From Acetobacteraceae bacterium (GTDB taxonomy: Bacteria > Pseudomonadota > Alphaproteobacteria > Acetobacterales > Acetobacteraceae), in the NCBI GenBank assembly GCA_003151425.1, contig PLXO01000152.1, forward strand, positions 5,834 to 40,167: a DNA stretch of 34,334 nt, in the 5' to 3' direction. The position numbers and the translations under genes were made by a program. Shown piece by piece: positions 7,786 through 15,046 of this stretch. Numbering within the stretch: position 1 is the first letter of the stretch; the number at the start of each line of letters is the position of its first letter. Below the pieces are notes generated by a model. The model was not told where the DNA came from. It worked only from the letters and a program-made list of their open reading frames with translations, and ran no database searches.

Positions 7786-8577
7786 TCAAGCCGTGCGCCG
7801 GCGACGTTCTTCGACAATCGATTGCTGCTGAGGTTGCGCCGGCGCATCGAGAAAATCGCCGTATTTCTGGACATGCGCGGCGAGGCCCATCGTATGCTCG
7901 CGGACCAGGCGCTCGGCCTCGTCCGCATTGTGGGCGGCGAGGGCGGCGATGATCGCGCGGTGGTCGGCGATCGACCGCTGCGCCCGGTTGTCCTGCGTCA
8001 TCGTCACCGCGCGCACGGCGCGCATGTGAATGAACAAAGTCTCGGTCAGGCTGGTCATCAATTCGACGCCGCCGAGCCGGATGATCGCCGTGTGGAATGC
8101 CATGTTGGCGCGCGAGTACTCGGTCAGTTGCGCCGACGGATCGTCCCTGAATGCATCGACCAACGCGCGTAGTCCGGCCAGGTCAGGCGCAGTCACGCGG
8201 ACCGCAGCGAGGCGCGCGGCCATGCTCTCGATGGCGGCCCAGACGGTGATCATCTCGATCACCTCGCGCTTGGATTTGCGCACGACCTGGATGCCGCGGC
8301 GCGGCACCGAGCGGACGAAGCCCTCGTGTTCGAGCACCGAGAGGGCTTCGCGGATCGGCGTGCGGCTGACCCCGAGCTCCTGCGAGAGCTGGCGCTCATC
8401 GAGCCGGATCTCGCCGGGATGGCCGTAGATGTCCATGTCGGTGATGGCGCGCTTGATGGCGTCGCAGGCCCGGCGGCGCAGGCCGACGCTGACTTCCAGC
8501 GGCTCGATCCGCAGGCGCGGTTGCGCGGCCGGGCCGGCGCCGGGGGGGTGGTCCTGGTAGGTGAGCGGAGCTTCCAT
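7786..8577 (-). CDS. GntR-family transcriptional regulator, FadR/FCD subgroup
   Basis: The 263-residue protein has an N-terminal winged helix-turn-helix (about 33-105), including LSQELGVSRTPIREALSVLE and the wing GFVRSVPRRGI. A C-terminal all-helical FCD effector domain follows (about 110-245), with candidate metal-binding histidines in NMAFH, ADHRAI and REHTMG. It lies on the same strand as, and 31 bp before, the TPP remnant-oxc-frc block, so it probably senses an oxalate-derived ligand and controls that block; this is inference. ATG 8577 has no Shine-Dalgarno. A GTATAC palindrome lies 13-22 bp upstream over the likely promoter, which suggests autoregulation and possibly a leaderless message. 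The first 30 residues are proline-rich and precede homology. Confidence 0.88.
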   Translation of the reverse strand: MEAPLTYQDHPPGAGPAAQPRLRIEPLEVSVGLRRRACDAIKRAITDMDIYGHPGEIRLDERQLSQELGVSRTPIREALSVLEHEGFVRSVPRRGIQVVRKSKREVIEMITVWAAIESMAARLAAVRVTAPDLAGLRALVDAFRDDPSAQLTEYSRANMAFHTAIIRLGGVELMTSLTETLFIHMRAVRAVTMTQDNRAQRSIADHRAIIAALAAHNADEAERLVREHTMGLAAHVQKYGDFLDAPAQPQQQSIVEERRRRTA

Positions 8578-8589
8578 GTATTATGAATA

Positions 8590-8599
8590 TTGTATACCA
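8590..8599. promoter_or_regulatory. Candidate GntR operator
   Basis: TTGTATACCA (8590-8599) is a near-perfect palindrome around GTATAC, 13 bp upstream of the regulator's start codon. FCD-type GntR proteins commonly bind short palindromes of the TnGTATACnA kind. It overlaps a minus-strand -10-like TACAAT (complement of 8589-8594), so binding would block transcription of the regulator. Confidence 0.45.
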
Positions 8600-8802
8600 C
8601 GGACGCACGCAAGGGTGGCGGTGGACGTGCGCACGAGGTGGCCGGGAGGTTGCCATACCCTGAAGCCCGGTTCGGAGGCATGAAGCAGCCGGGGCTGGGG
8701 GCGATAGGGCTCGAAATACAGCATCGACGCGTATCTGGAGATCAAATACCTGGTGATCGGCAGCCTCGGCAAATAGCCAATCGCCCAGACGCTCACTACC
8801 TG

Positions 8803-8811
8803 TGCTACACT
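8803..8811 (+). promoter_or_regulatory. Extended -10 promoter for the MntA/HepT-like pair
   Basis: TGcTACACT (8803-8811) is an extended -10 hexamer ending 8 bp before the ATG at 8820. Transcription would begin at about 8817-8820. The start codon has no Shine-Dalgarno, so the message is probably leaderless or nearly so. No good -35 is seen, which an extended -10 can tolerate. Confidence 0.4.
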
Positions 8812-8819
8812 TCGTTGCC

Positions 8820-9134
8820 ATGACCGCATCCAGCCCCCTGACGCCCGATGCTGTGATCGCAGTGCTGCGAGTCCACGCGGCAGAGCTGCGGCAGGCTGGC
8901 ATCCGTCACGTCGGTCTGTTCGGCTCACTGGCTCGCGGCGAGGCCGGCGCGGACAGCGACATCGACCTTGTCGCGGAACTGGACCCGAACGCACGCGTCG
9001 GGCTGTTCCGATTGGTTGGCCTGGAACAGCGGTTGGCGGAGATCCTCGGCCGCAACGTTGATCTTTTGCCTGAGCCGATCGAGCAACCGCGCCTGCGTGC
9101 CAATGTCGAACGAGATCGTCGCAGTGCCTTCTAG
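8820..9134 (+). CDS. MntA-like nucleotidyltransferase (antitoxin candidate)
   Basis: This 104-residue minimal nucleotidyltransferase has the signature GSLARGEAGADSDIDL (residues 35-50) with metal-binding Asp47 and Asp49, and a third acidic residue at Asp81 in NVDLL. In characterised MntA/HepT pairs this protein AMPylates the HEPN partner and so neutralises it. The next gene encodes such a partner and overlaps by 32 bp, which supports the pairing. ATG 8820 is preferred over the in-frame GTG at 8802 because the extended -10 at 8803-8811 would exclude the latter. The C-terminus (LRANVERDRRSAF) is the usual short tail. Confidence 0.82.
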   Translation: MTASSPLTPDAVIAVLRVHAAELRQAGIRHVGLFGSLARGEAGADSDIDLVAELDPNARVGLFRLVGLEQRLAEILGRNVDLLPEPIEQPRLRANVERDRRSAF

Positions 9135-9489
9135 CCATGATCCGACGGTCTGTCTTGCGGACATGCTTGAGAACATCGAACGCATCGCGTCCTACGTTGC
9201 CGGCCTGAACCGAGATGAATTTCAGGGCGACGGCCGCACCCGCGATGCGGTCGAACGGTGTCTGGAGCGGATTTGCGAGGCCGCGTTTCGGCTCGGTGAC
9301 CAAGCCGCCCGCTTGATGCCCGACCAGCCCTGGGGCGAGATCCGCGGCATGGGAAATCGCCTGCGCCACGGGTATGACCGGGTCACCTTTTCGGTGATTT
9401 GGCATGCGGTCCAGGATGAATTGCCATCGTTGCAAGCTGACGTGCGATGCGCGCTGGCGCAATTAGAGGCGGGCGGGACCGGGACCTGA
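9103..9489 (+). CDS. HepT-like HEPN/DUF86 protein (toxin candidate) with altered motif
   Basis: The 128-residue helical HEPN-domain protein is encoded in a different frame and overlaps its nucleotidyltransferase partner by 32 bp. DUF86 features are present: DMLENIERI near the N-terminus, RDAVERCLERICEAA in the middle, and a final motif region at 81-91 reading RGMGNRLRHGY. Canonical HepT RNases have Arg-Asn-x3-His-x-Tyr here. In this protein the Arg is Gly84 (codon GGA), while Asn85, His89 and Tyr91 remain. The nuclease may be weakened, or this may be a divergent subfamily using Arg81 or Arg88. ATG 9103 is chosen for its full N-terminal helix; ATG 9163 would remove the first 20 residues. Confidence 0.8.
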   Translation: MSNEIVAVPSSHDPTVCLADMLENIERIASYVAGLNRDEFQGDGRTRDAVERCLERICEAAFRLGDQAARLMPDQPWGEIRGMGNRLRHGYDRVTFSVIWHAVQDELPSLQADVRCALAQLEAGGTGT

Positions 9490-9658
9490 CCAGGTTGGCT
9501 TGAGCTCTGGCAGCGGCACACCGGACCAGGGACAACCGCCGCGGGACTCGAGGCCGCGGCAAACCAGGTATTTCAACGCGTGTCGAGCGTCGTCCCCGGA
9601 CGTAGCTCACCCGGCCGGATCCGATTATCATCAGGCAAACACCAGACTGGAGGGGACG

Positions 9659-10620
9659 ATGCCCCGCTTCAACGACTATGTGCCGCACGGCGTGATCCCG
9701 GCGACGCTGCTTGCCCTGCACGACGATGGCAGCATCGACGAGCGCGGCACGCGCCGCCACCTGCGCGATGTTGCCGCCACGCGCGGGCTGTCGGCGATCA
9801 CGGTGAACGGCCACGCTCCGAGGTGCACGCCTGCACGTTCGAGGAGCAGCAGCGCATCCTCGACCTGACGCTGGAAGAAATCGGCGACCGGCTGCCGGTG
9901 ATCAGCGGCGTGTGGGCCGACGGCAGCCACAACGCGGCGCGGATCGCGCGCATGGCGGAGGCACACGGCGCCTCGGCGCTGCTGGTGTTCCCCTCGCAGG
10001 TGTTCAGCATGGGCGGGCAGTTGCGCCCGGAGATGGCGGTCCCGCATTTGTCCACCATCGCCGCGGCCACCGACCTGCCGCTGATCGTATTTGCTTATGC
10101 GGAACGTTCGACGCTGAGCTATCCGCTCGACACGCTGGTGCGCATGGCCGAGGCGGTGCCGACGATCTGCGCCATCAAGGACTGGAGCAACGATCCGATG
10201 CTCCACGAGCGGCAGATCCGCGTGTTGCAGTCCCTGCCTCGCCCGGTGAACGTACTGACCACGCACAGTGCCTGGCTGATGAGTTCACTGGTGCTGGGTT
10301 GCAACGGGCTGCTGTCGGGGTCGGGCAGCATCATTCCGGATCTGCAAGTGGCGCTGTGGCAGGCGGTGCAGGCGAATGACCTGGCGCGGGCGCGCGCGAT
10401 CAACGATCGGATCTATCCGCTGGCGCAGGCATTCTACGCGGCGCCGGCGCTCGATATGCACAACCGCATGAAGGAGTGTCTCGTGCTGCTGGGCCGGATG
10501 GAGCGCGCGGTGGTGCGCCCGCCGCTGGTGCGCATCGGCGACGCCGAGCGCGAGCGGCTGCGCGCGGCCCTGCACGCGGCGGGCATCGGTGAAGCGGGGG
10601 CGTTCGGGCTGGCGGCCTGA
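9659..10620 (+). pseudogene. DapA-family aldolase/lyase interrupted by a frameshift
   Basis: Together the two frames encode one protein of about 320 residues of the dihydrodipicolinate synthase/N-acetylneuraminate lyase family, cytoplasmic TIM barrels that use a Schiff-base lysine. The first frame starts at ATG 9659 behind GGAGGGG and runs to ITVNGHA. Homology then continues one frame over as SEVHACTFEEQQR. The natural join needs one base inserted between 9816 and 9817, so a single-nucleotide deletion is the simplest cause. The rest is intact: GVWADGS, the lysine in CAIKDWSND, and a normal C-terminus. A consensus error is as likely as true decay. The substrate is not predictable. Stop 10620 directly abuts the 18-bp repeats that lead into the amidohydrolase. 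Confidence 0.8.
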
Positions 10621-10674
10621 CCAACTTCCCTGCAAACGCCAACTTCCTTGCAAACGCCAACTTCCTTGCAAACG
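10621..10674 (+). repeat. Three tandem 18 bp units at the amidohydrolase start
   Basis: Units of CCAACTTCCTTGCAAACG lie at 10621-10638, 10639-10656 and 10657-10674; the first has CCC-TG in place of CCT-TG. The array begins on the base after the upstream stop codon and ends inside the amidohydrolase reading frame. Eighteen bp is six codons, so each unit preserves frame and offers an in-frame CTG or TTG (10630, 10648, 10666) as a possible start. Confidence 0.9.
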
Positions 10675-11673
10675 ATCGACATCAATTTCCACGTCGTACC
10701 GCCACGCTTCGTCGACTGTATGCGCACGGGGCAGATCTCCGAAGCGGTGGAAATCGACAGCGCCACCGGCGCCGACCGCCTGGTGTTTCACCCACCGCCC
10801 GGCGTTGCCGTGGAGCCTGATACCCACCTGCGCCCGCAGGCTTATGACGCGCGGCTGATTCTCGCCGCCATGGACCGGCGCAAGCTGGACGCCGCCGCGA
10901 TCAGTCCGCCTCCGGAACTGCTGATGTACTGGACGCCACCGGAACTCGGTGCCCGCATCGCGCGCGCCATGAATGACGGGATGGCCGAGCTGGCGCGCGC
11001 GCATCCGGATCGCTTCCTGCCGCTGGCAACGCTGCCGCTGCAGGACGGGATGCGTGCGGCAGGCGAACTTGATCGCGCCGTCACGCAGCTTGGTCTGCGT
11101 GGCGCCTGCATCTGCACCCACGTCAACGGCGTCGATCTCGACGATCCGGCTGTGGCGCCGGTATTCGACATGGCCGAGCGGCTCGGCGTGCCGCTGTTTC
11201 TGCATCCGCAGAATGCTGGCGATCTCACGCGCCTGAAGGACTTTCATCTGTGGAATCTGATCGGTTTCCCGATGGAAACCGCGACGGCGGCAGCACGGCT
11301 CATTCTGGCCGGCGTGTTCGAGCGGTTCCCCAAGCTGAATGTCGTGCTCGCGCATGGCGGTGGCTTCCTGCCGTATCAGCTTGGGCGCCTCGACCATGGG
11401 TATCGGGTCCGAGCCGCCCTGCGCGAGCATTTGCCGAAGCCACCCAGTGCCTACCTGGGCAACATCTATTGCGACTCCCTGGTGCACAACGACGCGGCCC
11501 TGCGATATCTCCTGGAGCGCATCGGCGCGGATCACGTGGTGCTCGGCAGCGACTATCCATTCGACATGGGGACGGAGACCGCGGTGGACGGCGTCCGCGC
11601 GCTGGAACTGCCGCAAGCGCAGGCGCGCGCGATCCTCGGGGGCACGCTTGCCAGGTTGCTGCGGCTCACGTGA
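10648..11673 (+). CDS. Amidohydrolase-family protein, ACMSD-like
   Basis: The 341-residue TIM-barrel metal-dependent enzyme is related to 2-amino-3-carboxymuconate-6-semialdehyde decarboxylase. Family landmarks are FHVVPP (14-19), LFLHPQN with His186, VLAHGGGFLPYQLGRLDHG with His236, and LGSDYPFDMG with Asp302. The first of the two N-terminal metal histidines (H-x-H) is Asn13 here (AAT in place of CAT), so the metal site has one changed ligand. The start is unsettled. No ATG exists, and TTG codons at 10648 and 10666 lie inside the 18-bp repeats with no Shine-Dalgarno. 10648 is listed, but 10666 fits the family N-terminus better. It probably forms a two-gene unit with the DapA-like gene, as in small catabolic clusters. 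The substrate is unknown. Confidence 0.82.
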   Translation: MQTPTSLQTIDINFHVVPPRFVDCMRTGQISEAVEIDSATGADRLVFHPPPGVAVEPDTHLRPQAYDARLILAAMDRRKLDAAAISPPPELLMYWTPPELGARIARAMNDGMAELARAHPDRFLPLATLPLQDGMRAAGELDRAVTQLGLRGACICTHVNGVDLDDPAVAPVFDMAERLGVPLFLHPQNAGDLTRLKDFHLWNLIGFPMETATAAARLILAGVFERFPKLNVVLAHGGGFLPYQLGRLDHGYRVRAALREHLPKPPSAYLGNIYCDSLVHNDAALRYLLERIGADHVVLGSDYPFDMGTETAVDGVRALELPQAQARAILGGTLARLLRLT

Positions 11674-11732
11674 CTGGCCGGCACTTGTCACACGCGCGTG
11701 GGCGCTGGCTCGGTCCTTGCCGTGCCGTAACG

Positions 11733-11748
11733 GCCCATCGGGGCTTTT
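11733..11748 (+). terminator. Weak hairpin-T4 between converging genes
   Basis: GCCC-ATCG-GGGC followed by TTTT (11733-11748) forms a short 4-pair stem with a T-tract, 60 bp after the amidohydrolase stop and before the converging lactonase stop. Its position suits a terminator, but the stem is short. Confidence 0.3.
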
Positions 11749-11779
11749 CGTGCCGCCGACAAGTGACGTGGAACGCGCG

Positions 11780-12556
11780 TTACGCATAGAACAGCGGCGC
11801 GAGCCGCGCGTTGTGCACGAAATCCGGATCGTGCAGCGGAACGAGTTCCGCCCCGGTCGAGGCAACGATGGCATTCAGCCGCCGAATACTCGCCAGCGCC
11901 GCCACGTCGTCAACCGCCGAGCCCAGGATCTCGCTAACAAAATTCTCCCGCAGGTCGGCCACGTCGGCGGTCAGCACTTTCGTTCCGCTTTCGGGTAGCT
12001 GCACCACCAGGGATTGATGGCCGGGCCGGTGCCCGCCCGTCAGAATCGCGTCGAGCCCTGGCATGATCTCGCAGTCACCGTCGATCAGGTGCCAATCGAT
12101 GTCGGGCGAGGCGATGTCGGAAAAGAAGTAGCGTCCCCTACCTTCATCGGAGAAGGCGGCCGCGTGCTCGACGCGCTGGATCACGACGCGCGCGCGGCGG
12201 AAGTGGCGCAGATAGCCGACGTGATCGCCATGCGTGTGGCTCAGGATCACCTGGCTGACATCGTCCGGGGCCACGCCGATCGCTGCAAGCTGCGTCAGCA
12301 GCTCATGCTCGGGAAGCACGATCGGCGGCGCCGGGAACTTGTCGTTCTTGAACAGCGCTCGTGCGCGCGCGTCATCGGCCAGACGGGCGCTGTCGAGGCC
12401 GGTGTCGAACATGACGAGGCCCTGCGCGGTGTCGAGCAGATAGGCGCAGATCGGCACGGCCAGGATGAAATTGTCGCCGAGACCGCGGGTGCAGGCGGAC
12501 TTGCGAATGATCTCGTAGCCGCAGAGAAAGATGTAGAGCTTCCTGACGTCGGTCAT
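11780..12556 (-). CDS. N-acyl homoserine lactonase-like metallo-beta-lactamase protein
   Basis: The 258-residue MBL-fold hydrolase has the AiiA/AttM dinuclear zinc set: HTHGDH (His107, His109, Asp111, His112), His180 in GGHRPGHQSL, Asp198 in TADVADL, and a late His in PLHDPDF. Length and order match AHL lactonases, which open the lactone ring of quorum-sensing signals. The N-terminus (KLYIFLCGYEIIRKS) is also lactonase-like. No signal peptide is seen, so it should be cytoplasmic. ATG 12556 follows AGGGA at modest spacing. No luxI/luxR is nearby, so the physiological lactone is unknown, and other lactones are possible. It is on the same strand as pqiABC but 130 bp away. Confidence 0.85.
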   Translation of the reverse strand: MTDVRKLYIFLCGYEIIRKSACTRGLGDNFILAVPICAYLLDTAQGLVMFDTGLDSARLADDARARALFKNDKFPAPPIVLPEHELLTQLAAIGVAPDDVSQVILSHTHGDHVGYLRHFRRARVVIQRVEHAAAFSDEGRGRYFFSDIASPDIDWHLIDGDCEIMPGLDAILTGGHRPGHQSLVVQLPESGTKVLTADVADLRENFVSEILGSAVDDVAALASIRRLNAIVASTGAELVPLHDPDFVHNARLAPLFYA

Positions 12557-12686
12557 GGGCTGGTCCCTGGCGTGTCGGATTCGGTATCATTATGTTCGCC
12601 GATGGCTGACACGAATTCGCGGCCGACTCCTCCCCCAGCCTTGGTCCGCTTCGCAGCCCAAGCCCTCAAGGGGAGGCGGAGTATCT

Positions 12687-13316
12687 TCATTCGCCGCGCA
12701 GCATCGCGGCGATCGTGTCGGCAAGCTGCGCGATCGCCTGGCTCATTGCCTCGACCAATCCTGCCGTGGCCGCCGCCGTCGGTGGCACCGTCAGGTGAAT
12801 GTTGCGCGTCGCCGCCATGCGCCCGCTGACCTCGACCTGCGCGATCAGCACCGCGGCACCGGTCGCGTCCGCGTCCAGTCGCTGGATGTTTACCGCCACC
12901 GTCGCGGCCGGGCTGATGGTGATCGCGCCGCTCTCGGCGAACACCGTGCTGCCGGGCAGGCGCTGCGTCAGTTCCTGCACCAGCACGCGGCTCAGCATGG
13001 CGCCGAGCGGCTCGCCCCACCATTCGTTGCTGAGGACGTCGAGCCGATAGCCCTCGGACGAACGAACGATCTGCGAGCGTTCCAGATAGCGCGCCAGGCC
13101 GATCTCGCGCAGCTCCACCGTGGCCGGTGCGCCCGACTGCGGCCCGCCCGACCGGGGCGCGCCCGGGCCGGGCACGCTCATTAAGCTCGGGCCGGTCAGG
13201 CTCGTGCCCGGCAGGCTGGTGCCCGGCAGCGGCGCCAGCACGTACAGCACCGGGTTAGGTGAGGCGCAGGCGGCCGGGGCGGCGGCGAGCAGCAACAGCA
13301 GGCGGCGACGCAGCAT
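12687..13316 (-). CDS. pqiC: PqiC-type outer membrane lipoprotein
   Basis: This 209-residue ABC-type auxiliary lipoprotein forms a ring that joins the PqiB tube to the outer membrane for lipid transport. The lipobox is PAAC with Cys17. The conserved domain begins YVLAPLP (25-31) and continues from VELREIGLARYLERSQIV (67-84) to the C-terminus. Between these blocks lies an unusual 35-residue low-complexity insert. It includes LPGTS, LPGTS and LTGPS as three 15-bp repeats (13185-13229), then RSGGP and QSGAP (13125-13154). Most homologues have only a short linker here. The ATG is 5 bp after the pqiB stop, and the gene completes the Fe-ADH-pqiABC operon. Confidence 0.88.
   Translation of the reverse strand: MLRRRLLLLLAAAPAACASPNPVLYVLAPLPGTSLPGTSLTGPSLMSVPGPGAPRSGGPQSGAPATVELREIGLARYLERSQIVRSSEGYRLDVLSNEWWGEPLGAMLSRVLVQELTQRLPGSTVFAESGAITISPAATVAVNIQRLDADATGAAVLIAQVEVSGRMAATRNIHLTVPPTAAATAGLVEAMSQAIAQLADTIAAMLRGE
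13185..13229 (-). repeat. Three in-frame 15 bp repeats in pqiC
   Basis: Three successive 15-bp units encode LPGTS, LPGTS and LTGPS (residues 30-44). Two further degenerate five-residue units (RSGGP, QSGAP) lie at 13125-13154. The expansion lies in the linker just after the first beta strand of the mature lipoprotein, where length change should be tolerated. Confidence 0.7.
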
Positions 13317-13321
13317 GGCGG

Positions 13322-15046
13322 CTACTCCGGTCCCTGGTCGGTGCGGCCGCGGATCAATGCCTCGGGATGGCGCGACAGCAGGTCGGCCAGCACCCGGACC
13401 GATCGCGCGGTGTCGGTCAGTTGCAGCATCAGGTGGTCGAGATCGCGGTTGACCCCGGAGTTGCTGCCATAGCCGGTGTCCAGCGAGCCGAGCAGCCTGT
13501 TGGCGCGCCGCACCGCGTCGTCCAGCCCCTGCGAGAGTTCCGGCAGCTTTTTCAGCAGCGGCTCGACGCCGGCATCGGTCTGGCGCACCAGCGCCTGCAC
13601 GTCGGCCAGAGTACTCTGCAACGTGGCGATGGCCTGCGACAGTTGCTGGTTATTGAGCAGTTTGTTCGCCCCGCTCAGCGTCTCGTTCAGGTTCTGGCCG
13701 ATCTGCTCGAACGGGAGATGGTCGAGCTTGGCGAGGATCGCGCTGGCGGATTTCGCCAGGTCGGCCAGTCCACCCGTCTCGGTCGTCGGCACGACGAGCA
13801 GTTTGCCATCCATGTGCAGCTCGGCCGCCGGCGCATCCGGCTGCATGACCAGCGCGACCTCCTGCTGGCCGGTCAGCAGACTGCTGGTGCCAATGCTGGC
13901 GCGGAGGCCGCGATGCACCAGGACACGCAGCGTACCCGCCAGGTCGGTTTCGCCGGGCAACTGCAACTGGCTGATCCGCTGCGGTTCCACATCGAACTTC
14001 ACGGCAACCACCACGCGGTCCGCTGCCTTGTCGTACGACAGAAAGACGCTGTTCACCTCGCCGATCGGCAGGCCACCCAACGTCACCGTGGCTTCCGGCG
14101 CCAGGCCGGCAGCGGAGCCGGCGAAGTAGGCAACACACTCGATGTGTGCGGCGACACTGGCATGCTCCGCGGCATCCCGGTCGGTATACAGCGCGAAGTT
14201 GTGGTTCGCGGCGCTCACCGGGGTGCCACGTACATCCGGCAGCGTATCGAAGGCGACGCCGCCCAGCACCAGGGCGCGCAGCGATTCAAGCTGGAGCTGC
14301 ACGCCCTTCGGTCCAAGCTGCAGCGACGCGCCGGAGGCGTTCCAGAAGAGCGATCCGTCATGCACATAGCGGTCGAACGGCGCGCGCACGAAGGCGTGGA
14401 TCGTGATGCTGTCGGCCATGTCGGCGATGTCCCAGCCCAGCACCTCGCCGACTTCCAGATCGCGATAGAACACCGGCGAGCCGAGGCTGATCGAGCCGAT
14501 GCGCGGCGCGTGCAACAGGAAGGGGGTGCCGGTCTCGTCGGACTGCAGCACCGGCGGGTCCTCGATCCCCTTGAACTCGTGCGCCGGTGCCCCGGGCGGC
14601 ACACCGGGCAACAGCTCGATGTAGCCGCCGGACAGCAGCGTCTCGAGCCCGGATATCGATCCGGCAAAGAACCGCGGCTTCACCACCCAGAACTTCGACG
14701 TGTCGGTCAGCAGCGGTTCGGCTGCGCGCTCCATACGGATGCTCACCATCACCCGTTGCAGGTCCTTGCTGAGCGCGATGCGCTGCACCAGCCCCATGTC
14801 GACATCCTTGTGCCGGACATGCGACTGGCCGGCCTGCAGCCCCTCGGCGCTCTGGAAACTGATGGTGATCAACGGGCCGCGCCGCACCAGCGTGTCCCAG
14901 GCGAGCCAGCCGCCGATCAGCAACGTGACCATCGGGATCGCCCAGATCCAAGAGTGGTACCACCGGTGCGCGTGGACGGAGGCGACGGGATGCGACGCCG
15001 GTCGAGCTTCGTTCGGTGGGGGATCGATTGCTGGGGGATCGCTCAT
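13322..15046 (-). CDS. pqiB: Intermembrane transport protein PqiB (MCE repeats)
   Basis: The 574-residue protein has one N-terminal membrane helix (about 31-50, WIWAIPMVTLLIGGWLAW) followed by three MCE/MlaD domains. The first begins at GPLITISFQSAEGL, the second at PRIGSISLGSPVFYRDLEVGEV and the third at GLAPEATVTLGGLPIGEVNSV. A long helical C-terminus (about 440-560) should form the tunnel through stacked hexameric rings that carries lipid between membranes. The ATG at 15046 overlaps the pqiA stop as ATGA. The first 15 codons include two 15-bp repeats (15017-15046, encoding DPPAI and DPPPN with flanking codons). A reading frame open upstream of 15046 is only the overlap with pqiA. Confidence 0.92.
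   Translation of the reverse strand: MSDPPAIDPPPNEARPASHPVASVHAHRWYHSWIWAIPMVTLLIGGWLAWDTLVRRGPLITISFQSAEGLQAGQSHVRHKDVDMGLVQRIALSKDLQRVMVSIRMERAAEPLLTDTSKFWVVKPRFFAGSISGLETLLSGGYIELLPGVPPGAPAHEFKGIEDPPVLQSDETGTPFLLHAPRIGSISLGSPVFYRDLEVGEVLGWDIADMADSITIHAFVRAPFDRYVHDGSLFWNASGASLQLGPKGVQLQLESLRALVLGGVAFDTLPDVRGTPVSAANHNFALYTDRDAAEHASVAAHIECVAYFAGSAAGLAPEATVTLGGLPIGEVNSVFLSYDKAADRVVVAVKFDVEPQRISQLQLPGETDLAGTLRVLVHRGLRASIGTSSLLTGQQEVALVMQPDAPAAELHMDGKLLVVPTTETGGLADLAKSASAILAKLDHLPFEQIGQNLNETLSGANKLLNNQQLSQAIATLQSTLADVQALVRQTDAGVEPLLKKLPELSQGLDDAVRRANRLLGSLDTGYGSNSGVNRDLDHLMLQLTDTARSVRVLADLLSRHPEALIRGRTDQGPE

Noticed and set aside
8802-8819. GTG 8802 as start of the nucleotidyltransferase
   Set aside because: It overlaps the extended -10 element, lacks a ribosome site and adds residues not typical of the family.
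11678-11759. Inverted CACTTGTC/GACAAGTG pair between the amidohydrolase and lactonase
   Set aside because: The arms are only 8 bp and about 70 bp apart, expected by chance at this scale.
12590-12686. GC-rich inverted segments downstream of pqiC as a terminator
   Set aside because: Stem pieces (CTCCTCCCC with GGGGAGG) are present but mismatched and lack a T-tract on the minus strand.
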